Notes: generated by a model from the sequence alone, not told the origin. DNA of 64,000 nt from Streptomyces tsukubensis (GCF_003932715.1 NZ_CP020700.1:5168501-5232500); one strand, 5' to 3'. Shown: positions 50,102 through 59,192, counted from the stretch's first letter. A program made the numbers and translations.

Positions 50102-51043
50102 ATGAACACCCTCCCGCTCCTCAGCCTCGCGGCCGTCCTGCTCGCGGGCGTGGCCGGGGTGGTCGGCGTCCACTACTGGTCGGCCGGCCGGGCCCAGCTC
50201 CATGCGCTCGTCGAGCGCATGTCCCAGACCGGCCCCCCGCCCGAACTCTCCGGCCGGCGCCGCCGGTTCCCCGGCCTCGACCGCCGGGTCCGCCGGACCC
50301 GGTTCGGCCGCAAGCTGGAGCGCCGGATCAGGACGACCGGCCTCGACCTCACCCCCGGCGAGTACGTGGCGGCCACCGCCGCCCTCCTCGTCCTCGTCTA
50401 TACGGTCGTCGCCGCCGTCTTCACCCCCTTCTTCGGGGTCCTCGCCGCCTTCGCCGGACTCTGGGGCGCCGAGTCCTTCCTCGGCTGGCAGCAGGCCAAG
50501 CGCACCGAGGCCTTCATCAACCAACTGCCCGAGCTGGCCCGGGTGCTCGCCAACGCCACCCAGGCCGGGCTCGCGCTCCGTACCGCCCTCGCCATGGCCG
50601 CCGACGAACTCGACGATCCGGCGGGCGCCGAACTCGGACTGGTCGCCGACCGGCTCGCGGTCGGCCAGAGCCTCGACGACGCCCTCGCCGAACTCGGCGA
50701 ACGCCTCCCCTCCCGGGAACTCGTCGTCCTCGTGACCACGCTCGTCCTCGCCAACCGGGCCGGCGGCCAGGTCGTCAGTTCGCTGCGGAACCTCACGCAG
50801 ACGCTGGAGGAGCGGAAGGAGACCCGCCGCGAGGTCACCACGATGCTCTCCCAGATCAAAGTGACCGCCTTCGCCGTCCCCCTCCTCGGCTTCGGCTTCC
50901 TGCTGATGATCAACGGCATGTCGCCGGGCGCCCTCGACGAGATGACCGGTTCCTTCGTCGGCCAGACGGCCACCCTGATCGCCGTCGGCCTCTACGTCCT
51001 CGGCGGGCTGCTGATCCGCCGCATCTCCCGCATCCAGGTCTGA
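50102..51043 (+). CDS. tadB: TadB inner-membrane pilus platform protein
   Basis: 313 aa, ATG 50102. T2SSF (GspF) domain: three to four membrane segments (LPLLSLAAVLLAGVAGVVGV, VAATAALLVLVYTVVAAVF, VGQTATLIAVGLYVLGGLLI) around a cytoplasmic domain with INQLPELARVLANATQAGLA and LVTTLVLANRAGGQVVSSLR. It forms half of the membrane platform with TadC. Thirteen bases separate it from tadC. Confidence 0.95.
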   Translation: MNTLPLLSLAAVLLAGVAGVVGVHYWSAGRAQLHALVERMSQTGPPPELSGRRRRFPGLDRRVRRTRFGRKLERRIRTTGLDLTPGEYVAATAALLVLVYTVVAAVFTPFFGVLAAFAGLWGAESFLGWQQAKRTEAFINQLPELARVLANATQAGLALRTALAMAADELDDPAGAELGLVADRLAVGQSLDDALAELGERLPSRELVVLVTTLVLANRAGGQVVSSLRNLTQTLEERKETRREVTTMLSQIKVTAFAVPLLGFGFLLMINGMSPGALDEMTGSFVGQTATLIAVGLYVLGGLLIRRISRIQV

Positions 51044-51056
51044 AAGGGGCAATACG

Positions 51057-51956
51057 ATGGCTGGACTGTCCGGACTGCTCCTCGCCGTACTCCTCGGACT
51101 GTCGGTGTACGGAATCTTCCACGGCGTCCGCATGTACCGCGCCGACGCCAAGCTCCCCGGGGACCTCGTCCTCGCCCTGGAGGTCGGCGCCACCCGCACC
51201 ACCGCCGTCGGCTCCGGAATCGACCGGCTCGGCATGCGCTACGCCCCCGCCGTACTCAACGCCATGGGCCCCAAACGGATCGACGCGCTGCGGCGGCGCC
51301 TGGACACCGCGGGCAACCCCGGCGGGCTGACCGTCGACCGCTATGCCGCCCGCCGCGCCGTCTACGGCGGCCTCGGGCTGCTCGCCGCCCTCTCGATGCT
51401 GCTGCGCGGCGAATACCTGGTCGCGGTTCTCGCCCTCCTCTTCGGGCTCACCTGGACCGATGTGATCATCCGGGCCGCGATCCGCCGCCGCCGCGCCGAT
51501 ATCGAGCGCACGCTCCCCGACTTCCTCGACGTCCTCGCGGTCGTCGTCTCCGCCGGACTCGGCTTCCGCCAGGCGCTGGAACGGGTGGCGGACAAATACC
51601 GGGGGCCGTGGGCCGACGAGATCCGGATCACCCTGCGCCAGATGGACATGGGCGTCAGCCGCCGCGAGGCCTTCGACCAACTGCGCAGACGCAACGACAG
51701 CGAGCAGGTGTCGATGTTCGTCACCGCGCTCCAGCAGGGCGAGGAGCTGGGCGCCCCGATCGTGGAGACGCTCATCCAGATCGCCAACGACATGCGCCGT
51801 ACGGATGCCCAGAACGCCCGCCGGGACGCGGCCCGGGCCATCCCCAAGGCCACGCTCGTGGTCACCCTGATCATGCTTCCGGCCACGATGATCCTGATCG
51901 TGATGAGTTTCTACTACGGCTCCGGGGTGGACTTCGCCGATGTCCTCGGCGGCTGA
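51057..51956 (+). CDS. tadC: TadC inner-membrane pilus platform protein
   Basis: 299 aa, ATG 51057 preceded by AAAGGGGC. Second GspF-type platform protein: N-terminal helix (SGLLLAVLLGLSVYGIFHG), paired helices (AVYGGLGLLAALSMLL, YLVAVLALLFGLTWTDVII), cytoplasmic T2SSF core (LPDFLDVLAVVVSAGLGFRQ, MFVTALQQGEELGAPIVETL) and C-terminal helices (LVVTLIMLPATMILIVMSF). Works with TadB beneath the TadA ATPase. Confidence 0.95.
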   Translation: MAGLSGLLLAVLLGLSVYGIFHGVRMYRADAKLPGDLVLALEVGATRTTAVGSGIDRLGMRYAPAVLNAMGPKRIDALRRRLDTAGNPGGLTVDRYAARRAVYGGLGLLAALSMLLRGEYLVAVLALLFGLTWTDVIIRAAIRRRRADIERTLPDFLDVLAVVVSAGLGFRQALERVADKYRGPWADEIRITLRQMDMGVSRREAFDQLRRRNDSEQVSMFVTALQQGEELGAPIVETLIQIANDMRRTDAQNARRDAARAIPKATLVVTLIMLPATMILIVMSFYYGSGVDFADVLGG

Positions 51957-52401
51957 CCGGTACGGGAGGAGGCTGCGGCTGTGAACGAGTCCGGAGTACG
52001 CGGCGAGTTGACCCGAAAGCCTTTGCTTTCGCAATCGGATATGGGACATTCGACGGCGGGCCCCGGGCCGTCCGGCGGTCCGTGCGCCACCGCGCCGACC
52101 GGGTCGGGCAGTCGGGAGGGGGACCCCGTGACAGCAGGACTCCGGCGGGTTCCCTGCCGACCGGCGGAGCCTCCCGCCGGGACCGTCTCCGCCGACGGCC
52201 GAAAATCGCCTTTGTTTCCCCAACTCGGCGCCCTGGCGGGATGTTGGTGCCCGGGCCCCCTTCGCAACCGTATCGCCGCGTCATACAGTGCTCGCGAGGC
52301 CGTCCGCACGGACCGCGAGGAAGCCGTCACGGCGGGTGGTCTCATGGACCGGTACGAGCCGGGCGGGTGTCGTGCCGCCGTCGGCGCCGAAGGGGAAGAC
52401 G
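51957..52401. promoter_or_regulatory. Leader region of flp pilin with hairpin
   Basis: 445 bases upstream of the pilin. An A/T-richer island (about 52008-52055) contains a TTGACC hexamer followed by the stem-loop CGAAAGC-CTTT-GCTTTCG (52014-52031), which may be a promoter and attenuator for separate high-level expression of the pilin. No gene supported. Confidence 0.45.
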
Positions 52402-52647
52402 ATGTCGAACGTGACGCTGAAGGCCTTGGCCAAGGCCCGGGTGCACCTTTCCGCCTGGACGGCCACCAGGGCCGAGGCGCTGAGGGAACGGCGCGACCGG
52501 GGCCAAGGCGCGGTGGAGTACGTGGGCGTGATCGTGCTGGTGGCGATCATCATTGCCGCGGTGGCCGGTTCGGGCGTGGGCGACGATATCGCCAACGGCC
52601 TGAAGTCGCAGGTGCAGCGGGTGCTGAACACCGGCGGCGGGAAGTAG
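52402..52647 (+). CDS. Flp-type pilin
   Basis: 81 aa, ATG preceded by AGGGGAA. A charged N-terminus (KALAKARVHLSAWTATRAEA) leads to the pilin signature DRGQGAVEYVGVIVLVAIII, with a hydrophobic helix and a short C-terminus (GDDIANGLKSQVQRVLNTGG). The Glu five residues after the cleavage-type Gly-Gln and the size fit a major Flp pilin. No prepilin peptidase gene is visible in the window. Confidence 0.88.
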   Translation: MSNVTLKALAKARVHLSAWTATRAEALRERRDRGQGAVEYVGVIVLVAIIIAAVAGSGVGDDIANGLKSQVQRVLNTGGGK

Positions 52648-52691
52648 CCGGAGCGCGCGACCGGGGCCAGGCGGCCCCCCTCTACATCACC

Positions 52692-53327
52692 ATGGTGGCC
52701 CTGGTCCTCTTCGCCGCACTGGCGTTCTTCGTCGTGGGCCAGGCGGGCGCCGTCCGCAACGGTACGCAGTCCGCCGCCGACGCCGCCGCACTGGCCGCCG
52801 CGCAGGAGTCCCGGGACCGGGTCGGGGACGACCTCTGGACCCTCCCCCTCGACCCGGACCTGCTCCGCAGGATCTTCGAGGGGGACTTCACCGGTCCGTC
52901 CGGGGCCGCCTGCGACGCCGCCGCCGCGCTCGCCGAGCGGAACAAGGCCACCATCGAGCGGTGCGGCGCGCTCGGCGACGGCCGCTGGGGCTTCTTTGTC
53001 CAGGCGCTCTCCGCGAACCCGGTCGGTGACACCGTCGTCCCCGGCACCGGAAGCGCCCGCGCCCGGCAGTCCGCCACCGCCGTCGTGGAGTCCCGGTGCA
53101 CCTTCGACCCGGCTCCTGCTCCCTCGCCCTCCCCGGAGCCGCCCGAGGGCCCCGGGGACCCGTCTGCGAGCCCACCGCCCGGCGACGGCGAGGAGCCGCC
53201 CGAACCGCCCCCGATCGGGGAACTCCACTGCGACGACGGGGATTTCACGCTCGACCCCGAGCGCCCGGACGACTTTCCGGCGATGTCCGACCTCTTCACC
53301 GTACGGCTCGCCGAGGACCGACCGTGA
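52692..53327 (+). CDS. TadG-like membrane-anchored protein, 5' end uncertain
   Basis: 211 aa if started at ATG 52692. Just upstream in the same frame, nt 52650-52691 encode RDRGQAAPLYIT, the conserved N-terminal motif of Rv3656c/TadG-like proteins, but there is no ATG, GTG, CTG or TTG between that motif and the pilin gene; only GTA codons occur. The called protein begins with the membrane helix (VALVLFAALAFFVVGQAG) followed by TQSAADAAALAAAQESRDRV, a long extracellular domain with Pro/Glu linker (PSPEPPEGPGDPSAS) and an acidic tail. The start is therefore in doubt (see findings). Confidence 0.7.
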   Translation: MVALVLFAALAFFVVGQAGAVRNGTQSAADAAALAAAQESRDRVGDDLWTLPLDPDLLRRIFEGDFTGPSGAACDAAAALAERNKATIERCGALGDGRWGFFVQALSANPVGDTVVPGTGSARARQSATAVVESRCTFDPAPAPSPSPEPPEGPGDPSASPPPGDGEEPPEPPPIGELHCDDGDFTLDPERPDDFPAMSDLFTVRLAEDRP

Positions 53328-53349
53328 ACCGACATGAAGGAAAGCACTG

Positions 53350-53997
53350 ATGAGGACCCGGCACGGAGCACAGTCCCCGAGAACCGCCCGAAAGGCCTCC
53401 GTCGCGGCCCTGGCCGCCGCGGCGCTGCTGTTCTCCCTCACCGCGTGCGGGCTCGGCGGTACCGACGAACCGGACCGCAAGGGCTCGGACCCGGCCCCGG
53501 CGGGCAGCAGTTCGGAGCAGTCCGGAGCCAAGGACGGAGCGACCGGCACGACCGGTGCGACCGGCGAGACCGGCACCCCGGGCGGTGACGGCGGCGACCA
53601 GGCCCCCCTGGCGACCATCAAGGGCAGCAACGGCTTCGAGGTGACCTACGCCTCGGCGAAACGCGACAGCGGCGGCTATCTCACGCTGACCGGCGCCATC
53701 AGGAACACCAGCGGAAAATCGCAGTTCGCCCCCACGCAGTGGAGCGGCCAGGAGACCGAGGTCAAGCAGACCGGGCCCTCGCTGGCCGGGATGACGCTGG
53801 TCGACAAGGCGGGCAAGAAGCGTTATTACGTGCTCCGCGACACCGACGGCAACCCGCTCACCACCACCGGCCTGAGCACCATGCAGCCGGGGCAGAGCCT
53901 CGACTTCTTCGCCCAGTACCCGGCGCCTCCGGCCGCCACCAAGTCCGTCGAGGTCCTGCTGCCCCTGATGCCGACCGCGACGATCGGGCTGTCATGA
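53350..53997 (+). CDS. Lipoprotein with collagen-like Gly-X-Y stretch
   Basis: 215 aa, ATG preceded by GAAGGAAAG. Lipobox LTAC (Cys about residue 33). Residues about 62-82 run GATGTTGATGETGTPGGDGG, a Gly-X-Thr collagen-like repeat, followed by an immunoglobulin-like domain (GSNGFEVTYASAKRDSGGYL, TMQPGQSLDFFAQYPAPPAA). The family is not recognised. It follows the TadG-like gene by 22 bases and is coupled (ATGA) to the OmpA-like gene, so it likely belongs to the pilus locus and sits outside the membrane. Confidence 0.78.
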   Translation: MRTRHGAQSPRTARKASVAALAAAALLFSLTACGLGGTDEPDRKGSDPAPAGSSSEQSGAKDGATGTTGATGETGTPGGDGGDQAPLATIKGSNGFEVTYASAKRDSGGYLTLTGAIRNTSGKSQFAPTQWSGQETEVKQTGPSLAGMTLVDKAGKKRYYVLRDTDGNPLTTTGLSTMQPGQSLDFFAQYPAPPAATKSVEVLLPLMPTATIGLS

Positions 53998-54707
53998 CCC
54001 GCCCGGCCCGGCCCGCCGCCGTCACCCTCGCCGTACTGCTGCTGGTCACCGGGGTCCAGCTCACCGCAGGGCCCGCCGCCGCGGCCGACGAGACCCCGGG
54101 CGCACCCGCCGCCCCGGGTGCCGCCGAGCCGCCGAAGGTCGATCCGGACGACCCCGGGCTGAAGATGCGCGACGGCGCCACCCTCGCCGCCCCGCGCGTC
54201 CTCGACATCGTGTCCATCGTCGAGACCGAGGGCGGCGAGGAGCGCCGCGAGGAGACCACCACCTCGCTGACCCTCGCCCTCCAGGCCGAAGTGCTGTTCG
54301 GCAAGGACAGCGCCGTCCTCACCGCGCAGTCCGCGGGCCGGATGGCGGCGATCGTCAACGAGATCCGCCGCAACCGGCCCGGCAAGATCCGGGTCTTCGG
54401 GTTCACGGACGACCTCGGGACCTACGAACACGGGCTGAAGCTCTCCAAGGAGCGTGCCGAGGCCGTGCACGGGGTGCTGAGCCGGCAGTTGAACAACCCG
54501 AACATCGTCTACGAGGTCCGCGGCTACAGCGAGGACTTCCCCATCGCCGACAACGCCACGGAGGAGGGCCGCCGGAAGAACCGCCGGGTCGAGATCACCT
54601 TCCCGACGGGCTCCCGGACCACCACCGGCAGCGATTCCACCGGCACCGGTTCCGGTGATTCCGGTGATTCCGGTGATTCCGCGGACTCAGGGGGCGGTAC
54701 GGCTTAG
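53994..54707 (+). CDS. OmpA-like peptidoglycan-binding protein
   Basis: 237 aa, ATG in an ATGA overlap. Signal peptide (AVTLAVLLLVTGVQLTAGPA), a linker, and an OmpA/MotB-type C-terminal domain: LQAEVLFGKDSAVLTAQSAG, IRVFGFTDDLGTYEHGLKLS, the peptidoglycan-contacting NATEEGRRKNRRVEITFP. A Ser/Gly/Asp repeat tail (SGDSGDSGDSADSGGG) follows, encoded by a tandem 9-base unit. It probably anchors the pilus apparatus to the cell wall. Confidence 0.88.
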   Translation: MTRPARPAAVTLAVLLLVTGVQLTAGPAAAADETPGAPAAPGAAEPPKVDPDDPGLKMRDGATLAAPRVLDIVSIVETEGGEERREETTTSLTLALQAEVLFGKDSAVLTAQSAGRMAAIVNEIRRNRPGKIRVFGFTDDLGTYEHGLKLSKERAEAVHGVLSRQLNNPNIVYEVRGYSEDFPIADNATEEGRRKNRRVEITFPTGSRTTTGSDSTGTGSGDSGDSGDSADSGGGTA

Positions 54708-54856
54708 GCGGCCCCGCCGGTCCGTCCGGCCGTACATTCGAAAGGGAGCCGGTCCGCGGGTACGCTGCGGGCCGGTCGCCCGGCCGAACGCGCCGGGCCC
54801 GGGGATCTGTTGGCGGATACGTCGGTCGTCGACCGAGTGGGCTGAGGAGCGGACGG

Positions 54857-56233
54857 ATGGGGCCGGGCCGGGCGATGGCGATGGCGGTATCGGCGGATTC
54901 CGGAGGGCGCCCGCAGCGCGCCTCCGCGCCGGGGTTCGTACGGAAGGCCGCCGCGCTGCTGCTCTGCGCCGCCGTGTCGGTGTCCGCGCAGGCCCCGGCC
55001 GCCGCCGACACCCGGGCCGATGGGGCGGGGGAGGCGTACGAAACCGCCCGCGACGCCCGCCCCGTCACCGGCGCCACCGCGGGCGAGGGACCCCTGCTGC
55101 CCCCCGGGACGTACACCGACGACATTTCGGCCGGGGAGCGGAAGACGTACCGGATCCGGCTCGACGGCACCTCCAACGCCTATGTGTCGGCGGTGCTCGC
55201 CCCACCGCCCGGGACCCGGGTCACCGCGTCCGAGGGCATCCGGATCACCCTGAAGTCCCCGGGCGGCGTCGCGTGCAGCGACGGCACCGACATCACCTTC
55301 GGCAGCATGGTCGCCCGGCCGGTCGCGGACTACGCGACCCGGCGGATCGGCCCGGGGCGCGCATGCCAGGAGGCCGGGGTGTACGAGTACGCCGTCGAGG
55401 GCATCGGCCCCGGCGGCGGCCCGGACGCCACGGCCGCGGACGGCGGGTCCGGCGCCCGGGACCTGCCGACGGAGCTGCGTTTCATGCTGGAGCCCGGGCT
55501 CCGGGACGGCGAGGACATCCCGGCCCCCGCCGGCTCCTACGACCAGGGGACCTCCGCCCTGCCCTCCGGTACGGCCAGGACCACCTCCGGCGGCTCCGGC
55601 TTCAACGACGCCCCCGCCACCGGCCACGGCGTATGGCGGGACGAACTCGCCCCCGGGGAGACCCGGTTCTACCGTATGCCGGTGGACTGGGGGCAGCAGC
55701 TCCTCCTCGACGCGTCCCTCGGCGGGCGGACGTCCGGCGACGGACTGCGGATGACGGTCTTCAACCCGGCCCGCGGCTTCGTCGTCGACGCCGACGCCGC
55801 CCGCCCCGGCCGGGCGCTCGCCCTGGCCACCGCCCCCGTCGCCTTCGGCAACCGGACCTCCGGCCGGAACGAGACCGGTGCGATGCGCTTCTCCGGCTGG
55901 TACTTCGTCCGGCTGACCCGCGACCGCGACAGCGGCGGTACGGGGGCGGCGGAACGGGTCGCGCTCCGCGTCGCCGTCACCGGGGCCGCCCGCCCCGCGC
56001 CGCCGTACGCGGGCGACCCGGTCGCCGCGGGATTCGGGGTCACCGCCGCCGACCGCAGGGCCGCCGGGACCGGGCTGACCGCCCGGGAGAGCGACCGCCG
56101 GGACACCCTGCGGACGGTCGCCTTCACCGCCTTCGGACTGGGCACCGCGCTGCTGATCGGACTGGTCGCCTGGACCGTGCTGCTGCGCCGCTCCCTCGCC
56201 CGCACCGCGCCCGGCCCGTCCCCCTGGAACTAG
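54857..56233 (+). CDS. Secreted, C-terminally membrane-anchored protein of unknown function
   Basis: 458 aa, ATG preceded by GAGGAG. Signal peptide (KAAALLLCAAVSVSAQAPAA), a large extracellular domain with DISAGERKTYRIRLDGTSNA, and a second similar segment ELAPGETRFYRMPVDWGQQL, so two related beta-rich repeats. A C-terminal helix (AFGLGTALLIGLVAWTVLL) followed by basic residues anchors it. No known domain. Its place at the end of the Tad locus suggests an accessory role in pilus or surface function. Confidence 0.72.
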   Translation: MGPGRAMAMAVSADSGGRPQRASAPGFVRKAAALLLCAAVSVSAQAPAAADTRADGAGEAYETARDARPVTGATAGEGPLLPPGTYTDDISAGERKTYRIRLDGTSNAYVSAVLAPPPGTRVTASEGIRITLKSPGGVACSDGTDITFGSMVARPVADYATRRIGPGRACQEAGVYEYAVEGIGPGGGPDATAADGGSGARDLPTELRFMLEPGLRDGEDIPAPAGSYDQGTSALPSGTARTTSGGSGFNDAPATGHGVWRDELAPGETRFYRMPVDWGQQLLLDASLGGRTSGDGLRMTVFNPARGFVVDADAARPGRALALATAPVAFGNRTSGRNETGAMRFSGWYFVRLTRDRDSGGTGAAERVALRVAVTGAARPAPPYAGDPVAAGFGVTAADRRAAGTGLTARESDRRDTLRTVAFTAFGLGTALLIGLVAWTVLLRRSLARTAPGPSPWN

Positions 56234-56235
56234 CC

Positions 56236-56964
56236 TCAGGCTCCCTGAGCGCCGCCCCCGGCCGCGGCGGCCGAGCGTTCGACGAACGCCTCCAGCCCGT
56301 CCAGGATCCGCTTGAGCCCGAACTCGAAGTGGTCGAAGTCCGGGCCGGAGAAGTCCTCGGAGAGCGCGGCCGTCGCGGGGACCCGCCCGGCCGCCGTGAC
56401 GCCCTGGATCCGGGCGGCCCCCGTGACATACGAGTCGATCATGACGACCACGGAGACCAGTTCGGGGTCGGGCAGGCCCATGGGCCTGATCCGGGAGATC
56501 ACCTTCTCCATACCGTCGCCGTCGCCGTCGCCCGGGCCGGGTTTCGGGCGGGACCGGTCGGCCCGGAGCAGCCAGGGGTGGAGCCGGCACCGGGCGAGGC
56601 CCTCGCGGGCGAGACACTCCAGGACCGTGCGCCAGTCCGCGCCGGGCCCGTCCGCACAGTCGCCCGTCCACCGGCAGCGGTCCAGCATCAGGTCCACCAA
56701 CTCGTCCTTGCCCGCCACATACCGGTAGAGCGACATCGTGCCGATGCCCAGTTCCGTGGCGATCCTGCGCATCGAGACGGCGTCCAGACCGTGCGCGTCC
56801 GCGATCCGGACCGCTGTTCCGACGATCCGGTCCAGGGTCTGCCCCGGCCTGGGCCCGCGGACGGCTCGCGGGCTCATGTCCCACAGCAGTTCGAGCGTGC
56901 GGACGACACCTCTGCTGCCCCTGGTCTCCCCATGGTTTCCCGCCCGGCTCGTCATGGACGTCAT
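56236..56964 (-). CDS. TetR-family regulator
   Basis: 242 aa from ATG 56964 (another ATG at 56955). The leader (VVRTLELLWDMSPRAVRGPR) precedes a TetR helix-turn-helix: DRIVGTAVRIADAHGLDAVS, MRRIATELGIGTMSLYRYVA. The C-terminal part is a TetR_C effector domain. Its stop lies two bases from the convergent secreted-protein gene, and it is divergent from rmlA, whose cluster it may regulate; the inverted repeat at 56970 is a candidate autoregulatory site. Confidence 0.9.
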   Translation of the reverse strand: MTSMTSRAGNHGETRGSRGVVRTLELLWDMSPRAVRGPRPGQTLDRIVGTAVRIADAHGLDAVSMRRIATELGIGTMSLYRYVAGKDELVDLMLDRCRWTGDCADGPGADWRTVLECLAREGLARCRLHPWLLRADRSRPKPGPGDGDGDGMEKVISRIRPMGLPDPELVSVVVMIDSYVTGAARIQGVTAAGRVPATAALSEDFSGPDFDHFEFGLKRILDGLEAFVERSAAAAGGGAQGA

Positions 56965-56969
56965 GGTAA

Positions 56970-56984
56970 TTCCCGGAAAGGGAA
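56970..56984. promoter_or_regulatory. Small inverted repeat beside tetR start
   Basis: TTCCC-GGAAA-GGGAA, perfect 5-bp arms, six bases upstream of the TetR start codon. Short, so suggestive only. The remaining 56985-57283 should hold the rmlA promoter. Confidence 0.35.
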
Positions 56985-57283
56985 CCGGAAACGGTGTGTT
57001 CTCGAATATCGCGGTATTGCCGAGCCGATGCGGCGTCGGGTCCGCGATTTCATGGAATTTCCGGGGAGGGCTCCATCGTGCCTCGTGCCGGGCTCAATCG
57101 GGGCGCCGCGATCCGTACCCCCGCAGGCCCGCCGGGTGCGACGGCCGCGAGTGGTGCTTGAGGTTTCTGCGAGGCCCCCCGGCAACACTGCTTTCCCGGG
57201 AGTTCACCGGGGAAGAGAGTTCTTTCCTGGGCGTAGGGCGTCGAGGAGCGTTCAGGACCGTTCCGTTCTGGAAGGTGGTCTTG

Positions 57284-58159
57284 GTGAAAGGCATCGTTCT
57301 GGCCGGTGGCGCCGGAGCCAGGCTCTATCCGATTACCCACGCGGTATCCAAACAATTACTGCCCGTCGGCGGAAAGCCGATGATCTACTATCCGCTGTCG
57401 ATTCTCATGCTTGCGGACGTCAGGGACGTCCTCGTCATCACGACGCCCCACGACCTGCCGCGTTTCCGCACACTCCTCGGTGACGGCTCCCGGCTCGGAA
57501 TGAACATCAGCTATGCGGAGCAGCCCCGGCCGGCCGGTATTGCCGAGGCCCTGCTCATCGGCGCCGGGCACGTCGGCACGGACACGGTCGCGCTGATCCT
57601 GGGCGACAACATCTTCCACGGCCCGCGCTTCTCCGATGTGCTGGCGCGGGAATCCCAGGACGTGAAGGGCTGTGTGCTGTTCGGCTACCCGGTGCACGAT
57701 CCGCAGCGGTACGGGGTCGGGGAGGCCGACGGCGACGGCAGGCTCGTCTCCATCGAGGAGAAGCCCGCACGGCCGCGGTCCAACCGGGCCATCACCGGCC
57801 TCTACTTCTACGACGACCGGGCGGTCGACATCGCCAAGGACATCACGCCGTCGGCCCGGGGAGAGCTGGAGATCACCGATGTGAACCGGTTCTACGTCGA
57901 GCAGGGCGAGGCCAGGCTCGTCGATCTGGGCCGCGGCTTCGCCTGGCTGGATACGGGCACACCGGAATCCCTGCTCCAGGCCAGCCAGTACGTGGGCACG
58001 CTGGAGGAACGCCAGGGATGCCGTATCGCGTGCATCGAGGAGATCGCGCTGCGGATGGGGTTCATCGACGCCGAAGCGTGCCACCGGCTGGGCGAGGAGG
58101 CCGGCGGGTCGAGCTACGGGCAGTACGTCATGTCCATCGCCAAGGAGATGAAGGTCTGA
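57284..58159 (+). CDS. rmlA: RmlA, glucose-1-phosphate thymidylyltransferase (TTA codon)
   Basis: 291 aa from the GTG at 57284 with GAAGG upstream. Nucleotidyltransferase signatures: LAGGAGARLYPIT (activation loop), SKQLLPVGGKPMIYYPLS, the LILGDNIFHGP and later VSIEEKPARPRSN. It makes dTDP-glucose, first step of deoxysugar biosynthesis. Codon 25 is TTA (57356-57358), placing it under bldA control. The remaining sugar genes lie on the opposite strand; no rmlB or 2,3-dehydratase is in the window. Confidence 0.94.
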   Translation: MKGIVLAGGAGARLYPITHAVSKQLLPVGGKPMIYYPLSILMLADVRDVLVITTPHDLPRFRTLLGDGSRLGMNISYAEQPRPAGIAEALLIGAGHVGTDTVALILGDNIFHGPRFSDVLARESQDVKGCVLFGYPVHDPQRYGVGEADGDGRLVSIEEKPARPRSNRAITGLYFYDDRAVDIAKDITPSARGELEITDVNRFYVEQGEARLVDLGRGFAWLDTGTPESLLQASQYVGTLEERQGCRIACIEEIALRMGFIDAEACHRLGEEAGGSSYGQYVMSIAKEMKV

Positions 58160-58178
58160 GGTCCGGGGGCCGCGGGGA

Positions 58179-59192
58179 TCAGCCGGTGACGATCCTGGCG
58201 ACCTTCCGGACGTCCTCGACCAACCGTGCCTGGAGCAGTGACGCGTCCTCGCCGACCGGACCGTTCCGGCCGGCGAGGACGGCAGCGGCGAACGCGGCCA
58301 GCGCATTGCGCACCTGGTGGTCCGCGGGCATCGCCAGCTCCGTCAGCCGGTCCTGCTGCTGGAGCCGGACCACCGGCTTCAACTGCTCCGGCGGGGTGTA
58401 CGCCCGCTCGACCGAGAGCCGTCCCTCGCTGCCCCAGAGCGCGTAGCGCGACCGGTAGGAGTGGCGGAACCCGAATTCGAGCTGGGCCGCGACGCCGTCG
58501 GGGGCGCACAGCAGGGCCGTGCCCGCCACGTCCACGCCGGTCGCCTCGTCCACCCGCAGGGTCGCCGCCAGCACCTCGGGCTCACCGGACAGATACAGCT
58601 GGGCCGTCCGCAGCGGGTAGACACCGACATCCAGCAGAGCGCCGCCGCCGAGGGAGGGGGCGTACCGGAATCCGGTGGGGTCCAGCGGGGGCACCCCGAA
58701 CGAACCCGACAGGACCTCCAGTTCCCCGATGGCCCCCGCGTCGACGAGCGACCGGACCCCGGCGTGCTGGGAGTGGTGCAGGAACATGAAGTTCTCGGCG
58801 AGGGTACGGCGCTGCCGCCGCGCCAGCTCCATCAGCTCGGCGGCCTCCGCCCGGGTCGTGCAGAGCGGCTTCTCGCACAGCACGTGCTTGCCCGCCAGCA
58901 GCGCCTCGGCCACGTACTCGAAGTGGAGCGCGGGCGGGAGGGGGACGTACACCGCGTCGATGTCGTCCCGCTCCAGCAGCGCCCGGTAGCCCTGGACGCC
59001 GACGCAGCCGAACCGGGCCGCGACCCGTTCCGCCTTGGCGGCGTCACGGCTGGCCACCGCGGTGAGCCGGGCCGCATCGGACGCCGCGATGGCCGGGAGC
59101 ATCCGGCGCAGCGCGATGTCCGCGCAGCCGAGGACACCCATGCGCACCGGGCCGCCCGCCGTGCCGTCCCGCCCGGTGGGGACAGGACTCAC
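58179..59192 (-). CDS. Gfo/Idh/MocA-family NDP-hexose 3-ketoreductase
   Basis: 337 aa from the GTG at 59192 in a GTGA overlap with the aminotransferase stop. N-terminal Rossmann fold ([20 protein letters not shown]) and the family hallmark [17 protein letters not shown]; the C-terminal domain follows. The nearest described group is the dTDP-sugar C-3 ketoreductases (TylCII/KijD10 type) used in 2,6-dideoxyhexose pathways. Last gene of a four-gene leftward operon. Substrate identity is inferred. Confidence 0.85.
   Translation of the reverse strand: MSPVPTGRDGTAGGPVRMGVLGCADIALRRMLPAIAASDAARLTAVASRDAAKAERVAARFGCVGVQGYRALLERDDIDAVYVPLPPALHFEYVAEALLAGKHVLCEKPLCTTRAEAAELMELARRQRRTLAENFMFLHHSQHAGVRSLVDAGAIGELEVLSGSFGVPPLDPTGFRYAPSLGGGALLDVGVYPLRTAQLYLSGEPEVLAATLRVDEATGVDVAGTALLCAPDGVAAQLEFGFRHSYRSRYALWGSEGRLSVERAYTPPEQLKPVVRLQQQDRLTELAMPADHQVRNALAAFAAAVLAGRNGPVGEDASLLQARLVEDVRKVARIVTG

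Noticed and set aside
51981..52650. Upstream extension of the TadG-like frame back to 51981.
   Set aside because: It overlaps the pilin gene in another frame and the predicted peptide is low-complexity; only the region after the DRGQ motif looks real.
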